From assembly GCF_000024365.1 (NCBI RefSeq), contig NC_013235.1, positions 4,960,001 through 5,024,000 of the forward strand: DNA of 64,000 bases, written 5' to 3'. The notes under the pieces were generated by a model. The model was not told the DNA's origin. It saw only the letters and a program-made list of their open reading frames with translations, and made no database searches. Below are positions 36,181-45,440 of this stretch, piece by piece; the first letter of the stretch is position 1, and every line of letters begins with the position of its first letter. This DNA comes from Nakamurella multipartita DSM 44233. Its GTDB lineage: Bacteria; Actinomycetota; Actinomycetes; Mycobacteriales; Nakamurellaceae. The position numbers were made by a program, and so were the translations under genes.

Positions 36181-38676
36181 TCAGTTCGGCGTGGTCCTTC
36201 CGTTCACGGCTCGCCCGGCGGAATCGCCGAAGGACGGCAGGCCGAGCGGGACGCTGCGGCGGTCGTCGGCGATCTGATCGACCTGCTCGAGCTTGTGCCG
36301 GGCGGCGTGCAGGCTGACCTGGAGTCCTTCGACCTCACCGAGCCACCCCTGCTGGCGGGCCTCGGCGATGCGGGCGATGAGATTGTCGCGGATCTCGACG
36401 AGCCGGTTACGTTTGTCCGGGTCCGGTCGCATGAGCGGGCATCTCAGGCATGCGTGTTCGTGGATGCAGGGGGTGGCGTAGGAGCGGCCGCAGGTGCCGA
36501 GGGCGAGTTTGCGGTGTTGGAAGTGGCCGAGGAACTCGTCCCATTCCTGCTCGGTCGGGACCCGGTATTCCTCGGCCGGACGCAGGGCGCGTCGGCGGGC
36601 GATGAACGCGCGGTGCCCGGTGATGACTTCCTCGGGGTAGACGGCCTTGTATCCCATGGTGGTGTTGATGTCTCGATGGCCGGCGACGAGTTGGGCGATG
36701 TGCGGGGGCATGCCGTGCAGCACGGCGTCGGTGATGAACAGCCGGCGGAAGTCGTGCGGGGTGAACCGCAGCGGTTGCCCGGCGGCGTCGGTGATGCCGG
36801 TGCCGTGCAGGGCCTGGGTGAGCCAGTCGGCGATGGTGCCGCCGGGGATGGCACGCTGCTCGAGGCTGAACCGACGCTGGAACAGCAGCGGCATCGGCGG
36901 GTTCCAGATCCGTTCATGGGAGTCGTAGGAGGCGACGCAGCCGACCGAGCCGTCGGGTCGGCGGATGCGTGTGATGATCGCGGCCAGCATATCGGCAAGT
37001 TCTGGGCTGACCACCAGCAGCCGTTCGGTGTCGCTCTTGGACGGCGCGATCTGCAGCAGCGGAACCAGTTCCCCGGTGTCGGGCAGGGTGTACTGGATGA
37101 GACTGTGATGGGACAGCTCGCTGAGCTCCTCGATGCGAACGCCGGTGTGTCGCAACGTTTCCACCGCGGCCCAGGTCCAGAACGCGCGGTCCTCCTCACC
37201 GGTCAGGTCGCGTCGCTTACCACCGGTGCTGGGTTCGGCCCAGACCCGTGCCGATCCGCTGCCGGTCACGGTGCGGCGCAATTGCTCGCCGGCGGTGGTG
37301 AAAGTTGCGCCGAGGTCGGTGTCGCGGGCGGCCTGCAGCCGGATGGCGGCGTCGACGCGGGTCGCGTGCACCTGCCGGGCCAGAAGAGGCAGGACCGGCA
37401 GCCGTTCCCGGGTCCGCTGGTCCATGCGCGACTTGCGGGACCGCAACTCCTTCTGCCGGGCCAGGTCCTCGGCGCGGATCGGACACGGCGCGGCCCATGG
37501 TGCCCAACGGCCCGGTTCCTCCATCGCCCACTGCGCGATGTCCAGGTAGAAGGCGCGGACCGCGGCGAGGTTGTCCGGCCCGGCCGCGCGGCGCTCCCGC
37601 ACCTGGCCGACCTGCCCGTCCGGGCCGACGACCCGCCGGGTCTTGACCATCACGCGTTGCTTCCACGCGGCGGCGACGTCGGCAGGCAGGTGCAGCGAGT
37701 CGATGCCCGGGTGGTGCCGTTCCAGGTCGCGCCAGAACAAGCCGCCCAGCACGGCGGCCAGACCCGTCAGGCTGTTGTGGTCCAGCGTCGGCTGCCGTTC
37801 CTGCAGATACGCGACGAGCAGATCACGCACCGGCCGGCAGGCGATGCCGTGCCGGTCGATGAGCTGGGCCGGGCTGAGCTGGCCCTGGGTGGTGAACGCG
37901 CGCATCCGCGGCGGGGCGTCGGGGCCGAACACCCCCATCGTGTGCAGCAACTAGTAGAACCCCATGGCCGCGTTGCGGCGCACCGACCGGCCGTCGACCG
38001 CGGCCGACAACTCCAGGCAGTCGCCGATGGTGATGTCACGCAGGGCACCACCCTTGACCGCCAGAATCGTCGCCGCGCGGCGAAGCGCTGCCTTCCTCAT
38101 AGTCCGGCCGGCGCCGGAGCTGTCGCACAACGCGGTGAGCTCGGCGAACCCGGCCGGGTCACGCAGCCGGGCCATCAACGGCACCAGGTTCTGCGGCGCC
38201 CGCGGAGTGAGCACCCACCCCATGCTCGGGCGGATCACGTCGGCGCCCACCAGGACCTGCGCGCACACCCGAAGGCCACTGCACACCGTCACCGAGTCGG
38301 CGCTTCGGCCCGGCCGTGCGGCCAGCACCGGCCGCACCCAGTCCGCGTTGCCCATCGCGTCGGCGCCGCTGGAGCGCCACCGCGCCTGCCAGGTGTCGCC
38401 GGGATGGCCGGACAACCAACCCAACACCCACCGCATACCGCGTTCCCGCCGATGCAAACCATCACGGCTGTCTGCGATGTCGGCGGTGAACGGCGGCGAG
38501 AGCAGCCGCGCCGACACCGCCTCGGCAGACAGCTCGGTCGCCGGCCACATCGGCACACCGGGCCGGGGTGGATAGGAGCTCCGCAGCCGCTGCATGTCCG
38601 GGCCGATCGCCGCGGCGGCCGGGCCCGACGTCCCCCGCTCCGCCGTCACGTCGTCGGAGGTGACCGAGGCGGTCAT
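36181..38676 (-). pseudogene. Large site-specific tyrosine recombinase with an in-frame amber stop
   Basis: One frame of 831 codons from 38676 to 36181 is interrupted by a single TAG at 37951-37953 (context GGG TTC TAC TAG TTG CTG). The 241-codon upstream part has no catalytic residues. The 589-codon downstream part has the complete recombinase core: TGVRIEELSELS (Arg), PHDFRRLFITDAV (HxxR), VAGHRDINTTMGYKAVY (His, Tyr), and a Cys-rich C-terminus (CIHEHACLRCPLMRPDP). CAG to TAG is the simplest explanation. TTG directly after the stop could allow a restart and two separate proteins. The start overlaps the upstream recombinase stop by ATGA. Confidence 0.78.
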
Positions 38677-39941
38677 CGGGTCCGACCGGCGAACAGCACG
38701 TCCAGCGTGTCCTGGGCATACCCGCCGAGGCCGGCCTCACCCGGCAGTGGGCGAGCAGGATGCTCAACCTGCTGCTCGCTACGGCGATGGTGGGCCAGCA
38801 TGCCGGCGATCACGTCGCCCGGCCGGGCCGTGAGGTAGATCTGCGTGGTGGACAGATGGGCGTGACCGAGGACCCACTGCACATCGGTCAACGGCACCAA
38901 CGGGTCTCGCGCCATCCGATACGCCGCCGTGTGACGCAGATCGTGCAGGGTCCAGTTCGCGCCCAACGCGCCGGCCGCCCGGCCGAACATGGCCCGCGCC
39001 GCCGGATACGTCAACGGCCGCCGAGGTCGGCGCAGCGTCAGCCACAGCGGATCGTCCCGACCCGCGGGCGTCGTGTCGTCCAGCGTCGCCTGGTAGAGCC
39101 GCAGCCACACGAACGCATCCGGCGAGGCCGGCAGCTGCTGCACCGCGCGGCTGCCCTTGCGGACCACCGTGACCAACTGCTGGCCCGGGTCGACATCCCC
39201 GCGGCGGACGCCGAGCAGCTCCGCCGACCGCGCCCCGGTCGACACCCACAGCGCAACAAGGGCTCGGTCCCGGTGCGAGCCCAACTCGGCGAACAGCCGG
39301 TTGAACAACTCATCCGGGATGGACCGCGGGACCCGCCGCGGCGCCCGCGGTCGATACAACCCCACCCGCTCGTTTCGGAACGGCTCCATCGGGTTGTGGT
39401 GCGCGTTCGCCCGCCCACTGCTGCGCTCCCGCACCAGCGGGAACGGGTTCACGATCGGCCCGGTCCCAGCCTCCCGGTGGAACTCGTAGAACCCGCGCAG
39501 CACCGTCTCCGAATGGGCCCGGGTCGCCACCGCGTACCGATCACCCGGCCCGGCCCGCCCGGTCACCGCGTTGGGCTGACCGCGGACCACCCCGTCACCG
39601 GCACTCGACGGTTGGGAGGGCTTTTCCCGCAACGACAGCCAGCGACAGAAGTCGCGGGCCTCCACCCGGGTGGCCTGATCCCACGACACGTCGATCGCCC
39701 AACCGAACCGAAACCAGCGCAGCAGGTCCATCTCATACGACCGCTGCGTGGCCGCCGACCGCCCCGACGCCTGCAGGTCCTGCAGGAATGCGCGGACCGC
39801 CCCGACCACAGCACCGCCGGCATCGAGCAGCCGGACCGGCTCCCACACGTCATCGACCGCGACGACGGACCCCGCTGCCGGCACCACCAGCGACGCGAGA
39901 TCACGTTCTCCACCAAGGGCATCGGCCATGCCCGGGACCAT
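38673..39941 (-). CDS. Tyrosine recombinase/integrase, first of the pair
   Basis: 422 aa, ATG 39941. The N-terminal SAM-like DNA-binding domain (VRAFLQDLQASGRSAATQRS, DLLRWFRF) is followed by the catalytic domain with VSTGARSAELLGVRRGDVD (Arg), LHDLRHTAAYRMARD (HxxR), LGHAHLSTTQIYL (His and Tyr). All active-site residues are present. It corresponds in position and size to TnpA of Tn554 or the first recombinase of RIT elements. No lesion seen; it may still act on the element if its partner is functional. Confidence 0.87.
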   Translation of the reverse strand: MVPGMADALGGERDLASLVVPAAGSVVAVDDVWEPVRLLDAGGAVVGAVRAFLQDLQASGRSAATQRSYEMDLLRWFRFGWAIDVSWDQATRVEARDFCRWLSLREKPSQPSSAGDGVVRGQPNAVTGRAGPGDRYAVATRAHSETVLRGFYEFHREAGTGPIVNPFPLVRERSSGRANAHHNPMEPFRNERVGLYRPRAPRRVPRSIPDELFNRLFAELGSHRDRALVALWVSTGARSAELLGVRRGDVDPGQQLVTVVRKGSRAVQQLPASPDAFVWLRLYQATLDDTTPAGRDDPLWLTLRRPRRPLTYPAARAMFGRAAGALGANWTLHDLRHTAAYRMARDPLVPLTDVQWVLGHAHLSTTQIYLTARPGDVIAGMLAHHRRSEQQVEHPARPLPGEAGLGGYAQDTLDVLFAGRTR

Positions 39942-40007
39942 AGGTCGACGCCCACCGCCCTCTCGGCAACGCCACGCCCGGCCGGTGCGTTAGTTCGGTC
40001 AACAGGA

Positions 40008-40487
40008 CCACGTCGCCGCCGCGTTCTCCTTCCGGTCGGAGTGGTCGATGGTGATCGTGGCGTCCACGTCCATCACCAACTCCACACCATCGGGTGGGGC
40101 GGCGCCGGCCGCCCACGCCGTACACCTCGCCGCCGCCCGAGCGGCCTTCACGGCGGTCAGGTGGGCCGCGTCGACCCGTGCGTCGATCAGCCGCCACGCC
40201 GTGCTGACCGAGGCCACCGGCCCGTGCTGGGCTTCCTGATCGCCAAGGGCCCCGATCCCCGAGACGCAGTCCGCGCCGTCGGCGACCGCCGCCGCCAGGT
40301 CCGTGAACACCCGCCCCGGGTCGTGCAGCCACGGTCCCTTGTAGGTGTCGGCGAGCACCGCGCTGACCCCGCCGGTCAAACCGGACAGATCGGCCACCTC
40401 GCGAAGCAGCCCGACGCCGGCGTGCGAGACCACGCCGTCGCCGTCCGCGCTGACCTTGACCCGCGGGACCATCGCGATAGTCTTCAC
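40008..40487 (-). pseudogene. IS1380 copy 2 transposase, N-terminal part (160 codons)
   Basis: Starts at GTG 40487 (VKTIAMVPRVKVSADGDG), preceded directly by an in-frame stop, and ends in ENAAATW at 40008, where the recombinase element begins. The first two catalytic-region segments (VELVMDVDATITIDHSD) are intact. Confidence 0.88.
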
Positions 40488-40804
40488 TCAGGAAGTGCCT
40501 CTCTCGTGCGGATGTCGGAACCTTCAGCAAGTCCCATTATCCGTTACGAGACAGGCACTTTCGCCCATCAACCGGTCGTGTCGAGCAGGCTCAGACACTC
40601 ATCCGTGAACGATCCAGGCTAACTACAGCCTCCTTTTTTGACTGTTGGAGCGCGTCACCGCAGCGCCACGGTCTCGGCCAAACAACTGCCCGCCGCCGGT
40701 TGCGGGAGGTCAGCACCAGAATAGAGCTCGGCCATCGCCTTGCACAGGCATCGCTCCCCTGCCAACGGGCCAAATGCATCCGACCAACCCGCGGCCGTCA
40801 GCGA

Positions 40805-41278
40805 TTAGGGACACAGGACGTTCGGAGTCAATGCCTCGCCGTATTGGCCAGCACCTTTCTGTTCGGCATGCCCGAGGTACTCCCCGGTTTGATCACAGCT
40901 AAAGTCGACCCGTACAACATTGCCAAAGCGAACCCAGAGTTCGGTCGTGATTTGCCGGGCACTCATCGTCGACCAGCCACCACCGACTGCCACGTGAACA
41001 CTGCGGATATGGTTCCCGGCAGCGTCATCTAACTCCGTGGCTGACACCGCCTGCCAGCTTGCGTCGGTCGCAGTGCTTGTCACGACCGATGCCTCCGAAG
41101 CTGCAGTCTGAACGATCAAGCTCGACGTAGCCTCACCTACGGTTTGGTCCGCAATCGGCGCCTGGTTAAACACCACACTAAACATGAAGATCAAGGCCAG
41201 GGCGGCCACGGTGCCGATCAAGACTTGCAACCAAAGAGGCAGACGCCGCGTTGAATCCGGCCCTTCTGAGACAGCCAT
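40805..41278 (-). CDS. Membrane-anchored protein of unknown function
   Basis: 157 aa. A basic N-terminus is followed by one membrane helix at about 18-38 (LQVLIGTVAALALIFMFSVV), then a Thr/Ser/Ala-rich stalk and a small outside domain ending with a Cys pair (DFSCDQTGEYLG and NVLCP). It could be a small envelope protein or a pseudo-lipoprotein. It is the only gene between IS1380 copy 2 and the acyl module, and convergent with neither. I do not recognise the family. Confidence 0.6.
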   Translation of the reverse strand: MAVSEGPDSTRRLPLWLQVLIGTVAALALIFMFSVVFNQAPIADQTVGEATSSLIVQTAASEASVVTSTATDASWQAVSATELDDAAGNHIRSVHVAVGGGWSTMSARQITTELWVRFGNVVRVDFSCDQTGEYLGHAEQKGAGQYGEALTPNVLCP

Positions 41279-41758
41279 CTTGTTGCGCCTCCAAGGCGGG
41301 TCTTGTGCCCATACCCTTGAGCCTAGAGCGTAGCGAGCGACCTCGACACCGCGGGCGACGTACCACCGCGCCGCTCGCGACCGGGCGGGTGCGGGCCCCA
41401 GCCGGGGAGCTGCTCAGCCGGCTCGCCCAGGTGTTCACGCCCAACTGCTGGCCGCGGGAGCGACCCAAAGAGGTACAGAATCCAATCGCCGCAGCCAACA
41501 GGGGTGGCTTTCGAGACCGTTGTCGGATAGAAGACATCATCGCGTCGGGCCGCTGGGGCTTGAGCGACAGCACACCGCCGGCCGAGGCAACCTTGGGCGG
41601 CGATTGAGGTCGTGCCTGGTCGGAGACCACCACTTGTGGACTCAGCCCGACCTCCGTGTGAGTCCACCGATGGGCGGACCAGATTGCCGAACCGCCAAGG
41701 TAGGATGGTAGGCCGTTGCATCCTCGGCCGACAGTCCGCAGAACACTAGGCAGGTACC
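41279..41758. other. 480-bp region with no recognised gene
   Basis: Open frames on both strands here have no protein-like composition. It should contain promoters for the acyl module (+) and for the small membrane protein (-). Confidence 0.4.
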
Positions 41759-42028
41759 ATGGAATCAAGAGTCGCTGCTGACATCAGACAGTTCATCATC
41801 AGTACGTTCCTGTTTGGGGATGAAGCACGCATGCCGGCCGATACTGACTCTCTTCTGGAGACCGGTACTATCGATTCCACGGGAATTCTCGAATTGATCG
41901 AATTTCTCGAATCAGAATATCTGTTCAGTGTCGCCGACAGTGAGACTGTGCCGGAGAACCTCGGCAGCGTGGCCAACCTGGTCCGATACGTCGGAGAGAA
42001 GGCTGGTCAGGCCGCTGACGTCAGCTGA
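41759..42028 (+). CDS. Acyl carrier protein
   Basis: 89 aa, ATG 41759. It has the standard ACP form: helix I VAADIRQFIISTFLFG, loop, then TGTIDSTGILELIEFLESEY with Ser40 in the DS phosphopantetheine motif, and a final SVANLVRYVGEK helix. A holo-ACP synthase gene 3.4 kb downstream would load the arm. Together with the AMP ligase at 43022 it should carry an activated acyl group for transfer to the glycan or to another envelope acceptor. Unlike the ACP-like protein at 17947, the canonical serine is present. Confidence 0.88.
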   Translation: MESRVAADIRQFIISTFLFGDEARMPADTDSLLETGTIDSTGILELIEFLESEYLFSVADSETVPENLGSVANLVRYVGEKAGQAADVS

Positions 42029-42049
42029 CGCCGGCGATTCGACGACTGA

Positions 42050-42709
42050 TCATTCACCGGCGCCAGCGGAACCATTGTGAGGATCAAATGCCTCTATAAA
42101 GCGCTGGATATCATCCGACATCATGAGGTCTAGGGTGGCCGAGATTCGACCGATGGGCCAATTCCACCAGGAAATTCGCTGGAGCGCAGCAATCTGATCA
42201 GCAGGGAACCTGAATCCAGCCACCCGACTCGGGTTGCCCGCCACAATTCCATACGGTGGAATATCATGCCGCACCACACTGCCGGCGCCGATCACAGCTC
42301 CATCGCCAATTGTGACACCTGACAGGATAAGCGCTTCATTCCCGACCCATACATCGTTCCCAATCGTCACCGATCCGCGCGTCGCGGATGTCCGCGACGC
42401 GAGATTTCCCGAAGAGTCTTGGAACTCCGGATACGCGGGGAAGCGATACGTTGAAACAAAGTCCGTCCGGTGCTCGCCGCCTAGCAAAATATGTACGCCG
42501 TAAGCAAGCGAACAGAACTGACCAATTTGTAAGGTGGCACCCGGCGTCCTGTTCGATACCGTGAGGTGGCCCCAAGTATAGCGACCGATCTCGAACTGCT
42601 CGAGGTCCTTGCGCTGATCCAGTCGGGTGGCGGCCGGTAGAGCAGAAGCTGAACCACGCTGCAGTAGGCGTCGCGCCCGCGTGACCAAGGATGACGGAAT
42701 GCCGGTCAC
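42050..42709 (-). CDS. CatB-like hexapeptide-repeat O-acyltransferase
   Basis: 219 aa. A left-handed beta-helix is encoded by repeats such as LQIGQFCSLAYGVHILLG, VTIGNDVWVGNEALILSG and VTIGDGAVIGAGSVV, with the catalytic-type His in GGEHRTD and the family end DIPPYGIVAGNPSRV. These trimeric enzymes acetylate sugar hydroxyls or amines using acetyl-CoA. It faces the ACP gene convergently and lies within the acyl module, so it may O-acetylate the same polymer. The substrate is not determinable. Confidence 0.83.
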   Translation of the reverse strand: MTGIPSSLVTRARRLLQRGSASALPAATRLDQRKDLEQFEIGRYTWGHLTVSNRTPGATLQIGQFCSLAYGVHILLGGEHRTDFVSTYRFPAYPEFQDSSGNLASRTSATRGSVTIGNDVWVGNEALILSGVTIGDGAVIGAGSVVRHDIPPYGIVAGNPSRVAGFRFPADQIAALQRISWWNWPIGRISATLDLMMSDDIQRFIEAFDPHNGSAGAGE

Positions 42710-43021
42710 GCTGAATGCCGTCCCATACCGACGCGACCAAACTCTGGGCTCTCAGCAAACGCCGACCATGCCATCTACGTACCTTTCCGCAAGCTAGTTT
42801 CCCGGAGAGTCACTCGACCACTCCTTGTGAAGCACCTGACACTCACGGTGAGAACCTGGCGGCGCACGCCTCACCATTCGTCCGTTTCACCCCTATAGAG
42901 TATCCCCTCGTCACGATGATTGCCGACGATCGAAGAAGTCGGTATCCTGTGAGAGGGGTCACGAGCGTTGGCGTTCGCTATTGTCGCGCGTTGGCCGTTG
43001 AGGATCTTGGAGCGCATGTCG
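42710..43021. other. Divergent intergenic region
   Basis: Probably promoters for the acetyltransferase (-) and the ligase operon (+). GGAG at 43009-43012 is the likely ribosome-binding site of the ligase. Confidence 0.4.
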
Positions 43022-44575
43022 ATGATGAACACCGCAGAGTATCTGCTTTCGCGAGCTGATTCGAGCTCGATCGCCATAGTTGACGGTGAGTCGACATTCA
43101 CTTATGGACAGTTGCGCGCGACGGTTTCGCGATTGAGCGCCGACATTGCAGCTGTCGGCACCCGACCCGGAGAGCGCGTCGGGATCCTGGCCCGCAACTC
43201 GTTCTTCTGGGTTACGGCCTATCTCGCGACAATGTACTCCGGCCGAGTTGCCGTGCCCCTGCCGACCACCAATACGCCTGACCAGATGCGTCGTCACTCC
43301 GAGTTGGTCGATATTCAATCCTTCCTGGTTGATCGTCCTCAGATCCGACGATTCGCGACCGTGCTCGACCATAGCCCCACCATAGAGGATCCAGGTATCT
43401 ACGACGGCTCTGACAGCGACGAGTGGGCACCGGTTCCTGTCGAACCAGACTCGGATGCGGTATTCCAACTCACGTCAGGGACCACCGCAGCGCCCAAGGC
43501 CGTGCGGGTCACCCACGCCAACATCCAGGCGAATACCGCATCAATCATCGAGTATCTTCGACTCGATGCGGACGATCGCATGTTGGTCGTGTTGCCCTTC
43601 TCCTACTGCTTCGGAGCGTCGCTTCTCCACACCCACCTATGTGTGGGTGGCAGCGTAGCGCTGTGTCATAGCCTGACATTCCCGGAGACGGTGATCGACG
43701 CTATTGACACGCACGGGTGCACCGGATTTGCTGGAGTGCCCTCGACATACCAACTACTATTGCGCGCGAGCTCCCTTCGGCACCGTCGGCTACCTACCCT
43801 GCGCCACCTCCAGCAAGCCGGCGGAAAGCTACCACCGAATATCGTTGATGACCTCGTCAGAGCGCAACCGCATGCCCGCACGTTCGTTATGTATGGACAG
43901 ACGGAAGCGACTGCCCGACTCTCTTATCTCCCGCCTCAGGAGATCGAACGGCACCGCGGCTCGATCGGGAGGGGAATTGCCGGAGTCACCCTCCAGATAT
44001 TGGACAGCGACGACCACGAGGTCGCATTTGGCGAGGTGGGAGAACTCGTGGCGACCGGGCCAAGCATTACCAAAGGATACTGGAACGATCCGGTAGCAAC
44101 CGCAGAGAAGTATCGGGGCGGCGTTCTGCGCACAGGCGACCTCGCGACCGTCGATGAGGATGGGTTCATCTATATAGTCGACCGCCTTGGTGACTTCATC
44201 AAGTCATGGGGCTTCCGAGTATCGAGCCATGAGGTCGAAGATGCCGCCCTTCAAATCGCTGGTGTCTTTGCCGCGGCCGCTGTGGGAGTGCCTGATGAGG
44301 ACGCTGGCGAGGCGATCGCACTCTTTGTCGTCTGCGACTCGGAATCAGTCGCCGATGGTCAAATTCTAAGTGAGCTCAGAGGCCGACTGCCCAAGCACAT
44401 GGTACCGAGGTGGGTGCAGTCGCTGCCGGAGCTGCCACTAAATGCAAATGGAAAACCGATAAAAGCCGAACTTCGAGAGCTGTCGAGGTCCTTTCGGGAA
44501 CGGCCACCCGGGCCGCGCGAAACCGGACGCAGATCTGCCGCGTCATCAAATACCGCAGGGATGAGAGGTCGCTAG
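43022..44575 (+). CDS. AMP-forming acyl/amino-acid ligase (ANL superfamily)
   Basis: 517 aa from ATG 43022 (9 bp after GGAG; 43016 is also possible). The ANL core motifs are all present: FQLTSGTTAAPKAVRVTHAN (A3), YGQTEATARLSYLPP (A5), LRTGDLATVDEDGFIYIVDR (A7) and RLGDFIKSWGFRVSSHEVED (A8), with the catalytic Lys in PLNANGKPIKAEL (A10). It activates a carboxylate as adenylate and should load the ACP at 41759. The downstream start lies 2 bp after its stop, so SGNH and AcpS genes belong to the same operon. Substrate could be a short or branched acyl acid or an amino acid. Confidence 0.87.
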   Translation: MMNTAEYLLSRADSSSIAIVDGESTFTYGQLRATVSRLSADIAAVGTRPGERVGILARNSFFWVTAYLATMYSGRVAVPLPTTNTPDQMRRHSELVDIQSFLVDRPQIRRFATVLDHSPTIEDPGIYDGSDSDEWAPVPVEPDSDAVFQLTSGTTAAPKAVRVTHANIQANTASIIEYLRLDADDRMLVVLPFSYCFGASLLHTHLCVGGSVALCHSLTFPETVIDAIDTHGCTGFAGVPSTYQLLLRASSLRHRRLPTLRHLQQAGGKLPPNIVDDLVRAQPHARTFVMYGQTEATARLSYLPPQEIERHRGSIGRGIAGVTLQILDSDDHEVAFGEVGELVATGPSITKGYWNDPVATAEKYRGGVLRTGDLATVDEDGFIYIVDRLGDFIKSWGFRVSSHEVEDAALQIAGVFAAAAVGVPDEDAGEAIALFVVCDSESVADGQILSELRGRLPKHMVPRWVQSLPELPLNANGKPIKAELRELSRSFRERPPGPRETGRRSAASSNTAGMRGR

Positions 44576-44576
44576 C

Positions 44577-45440
44577 GTGACTAGACGGAGGAAACTTTGG
44601 CTGACCGCTGTTGCGGGGGTGGTCGCTATTGGCCTAGCCGGCGCATACCTTGTCCGGCCAGCGTCGTCGGTCGTACGCCAAGAGGCGTACCAGGTGCCGA
44701 CGGCAACTGGTAGCCAGCTCGAACGGGCGGCAAGCTTGAAGATTTTCTTCGCGCACCAGTCGGTCGGTAGAAATATGATTGAAGCGGTTCCCGCGGTCTA
44801 CGCCGCGGCCGGTATTCAACCCCCAGAAATTATCGCCTCTGACCAGGCTCAACTTGCAAGCTCCCATGGATATATTCAGCACGTCCTGGTCGGAAGGAAT
44901 GGTGATCCACTCGGTAAGATCAACGAATTCGACCGGCTTATTCGCTCGGGAATTGGGAGCCAGGTCGACGTTGCTGCTCTCAAGCTGTGCTATGTCGACT
45001 TCCGTAGCGGAGACGACACGGAGAGAGTATTCGAAGCCTACAGCAACACGTTAGCCGCCCTTCAGCGGGACTTTCCATCAGTTACGTTCCTGGCAATCAC
45101 TGTGCCGCTCACCACCGAACAGGGAATCCTCGGTCGGACAAAAGAGCGCCTCGGCTTGGGCGACCCCTACGGTCCTCAACACAACGTCACCCGCGAAACC
45201 TTCAACGCGAAGATCCGGGCTGAGTACGCGGATACCGGGCGGCTGTTCGATATCGCAGCCATGCAGTCGACGTCCTCAGACGGGATTCGTCTCGTTCGCA
45301 CCTTTGCAGGTGCTGAATATTTTTCAATGGAGGAGGCATCTGCGAAAGATCCAGGGCATCTGAACTCGACGGGCTCCGCGCTTGCTACGAGCGCCTTTCT
45401 CAGGACGATCGCCGGCGCCGCGGCGGCTAGCGCTCAGTGA
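44577..45440 (+). CDS. Membrane-anchored SGNH-like hydrolase/acyltransferase
   Basis: 287 aa from GTG 44577. One N-terminal membrane helix (LWLTAVAGVVAIGLAGAYLV) anchors an outside domain. LKIFFAHQSVGRNMIEAVP near residue 55 replaces the usual GDS block with an HQSVG variant; later blocks are VAALKLCYVDFRSGDD, VTFLAITVPLT and DPGHLNSTGSALATSAF with the terminal D-x-x-H-x-N. This is the SGNH/GDSL fold with altered nucleophile context. Located between the ligase and AcpS, it may transfer the ACP-carried group onto the glycan outside the membrane, or remove it. The stop overlaps the AcpS start by GTGA. Confidence 0.7.
   Translation: MTRRRKLWLTAVAGVVAIGLAGAYLVRPASSVVRQEAYQVPTATGSQLERAASLKIFFAHQSVGRNMIEAVPAVYAAAGIQPPEIIASDQAQLASSHGYIQHVLVGRNGDPLGKINEFDRLIRSGIGSQVDVAALKLCYVDFRSGDDTERVFEAYSNTLAALQRDFPSVTFLAITVPLTTEQGILGRTKERLGLGDPYGPQHNVTRETFNAKIRAEYADTGRLFDIAAMQSTSSDGIRLVRTFAGAEYFSMEEASAKDPGHLNSTGSALATSAFLRTIAGAAAASAQ

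Larger units (their letters stand above)
36138..40007 (-). mobile_element. 3.87-kb paired tyrosine-recombinase element inserted in IS1380 copy 2
   Basis: The boundaries were set by rejoining the transposase codons TGG (40008-40010) and AAG (36135-36137). It contains two overlapping recombinase genes on the - strand and nothing else; no clear target duplication or strong terminal repeats are seen, which fits transposition by tyrosine recombinases such as Tn554 TnpA/TnpB rather than a DDE enzyme. The layout (about 420-aa recombinase followed by a large about 830-aa one) also resembles RIT-type multi-recombinase elements. Confidence 0.75.
35024..40618 (-). mobile_element. IS1380-family element, copy 2, interrupted by a recombinase element
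   Basis: Ends CCTCGATTCTTCATGCC (35024 on) and, inward on the other side, CCTGGATCGTTCACGG (from 40618). CTAA flanks both sides (35020-35023 and 40619-40622). The total of 5595 bp minus the 3870-bp insert leaves 1725 bp, the same size as copy 1. The protein has diverged from copy 1, so this is a related but separate arrival. Confidence 0.88.

Noticed and set aside
35650-38838. Very long + strand open frame (over 1000 codons)
   Set aside because: It runs antisense to the recombinase genes and crosses the IS1380/recombinase junction; its composition (runs of Arg, Gly, Pro) is that of a GC-driven shadow frame.
36138-40007. Recombinase-in-trio (RIT) element with three integrase genes
   Set aside because: The second and third frames are the same frame divided by one TAG, and the second lacks catalytic residues, so two recombinases are more likely than three. 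Kept as an alternative.
38760-40622. 620-codon + strand frame
   Set aside because: Antisense to the integrase and the IS1380 transposase fragment; no motifs.
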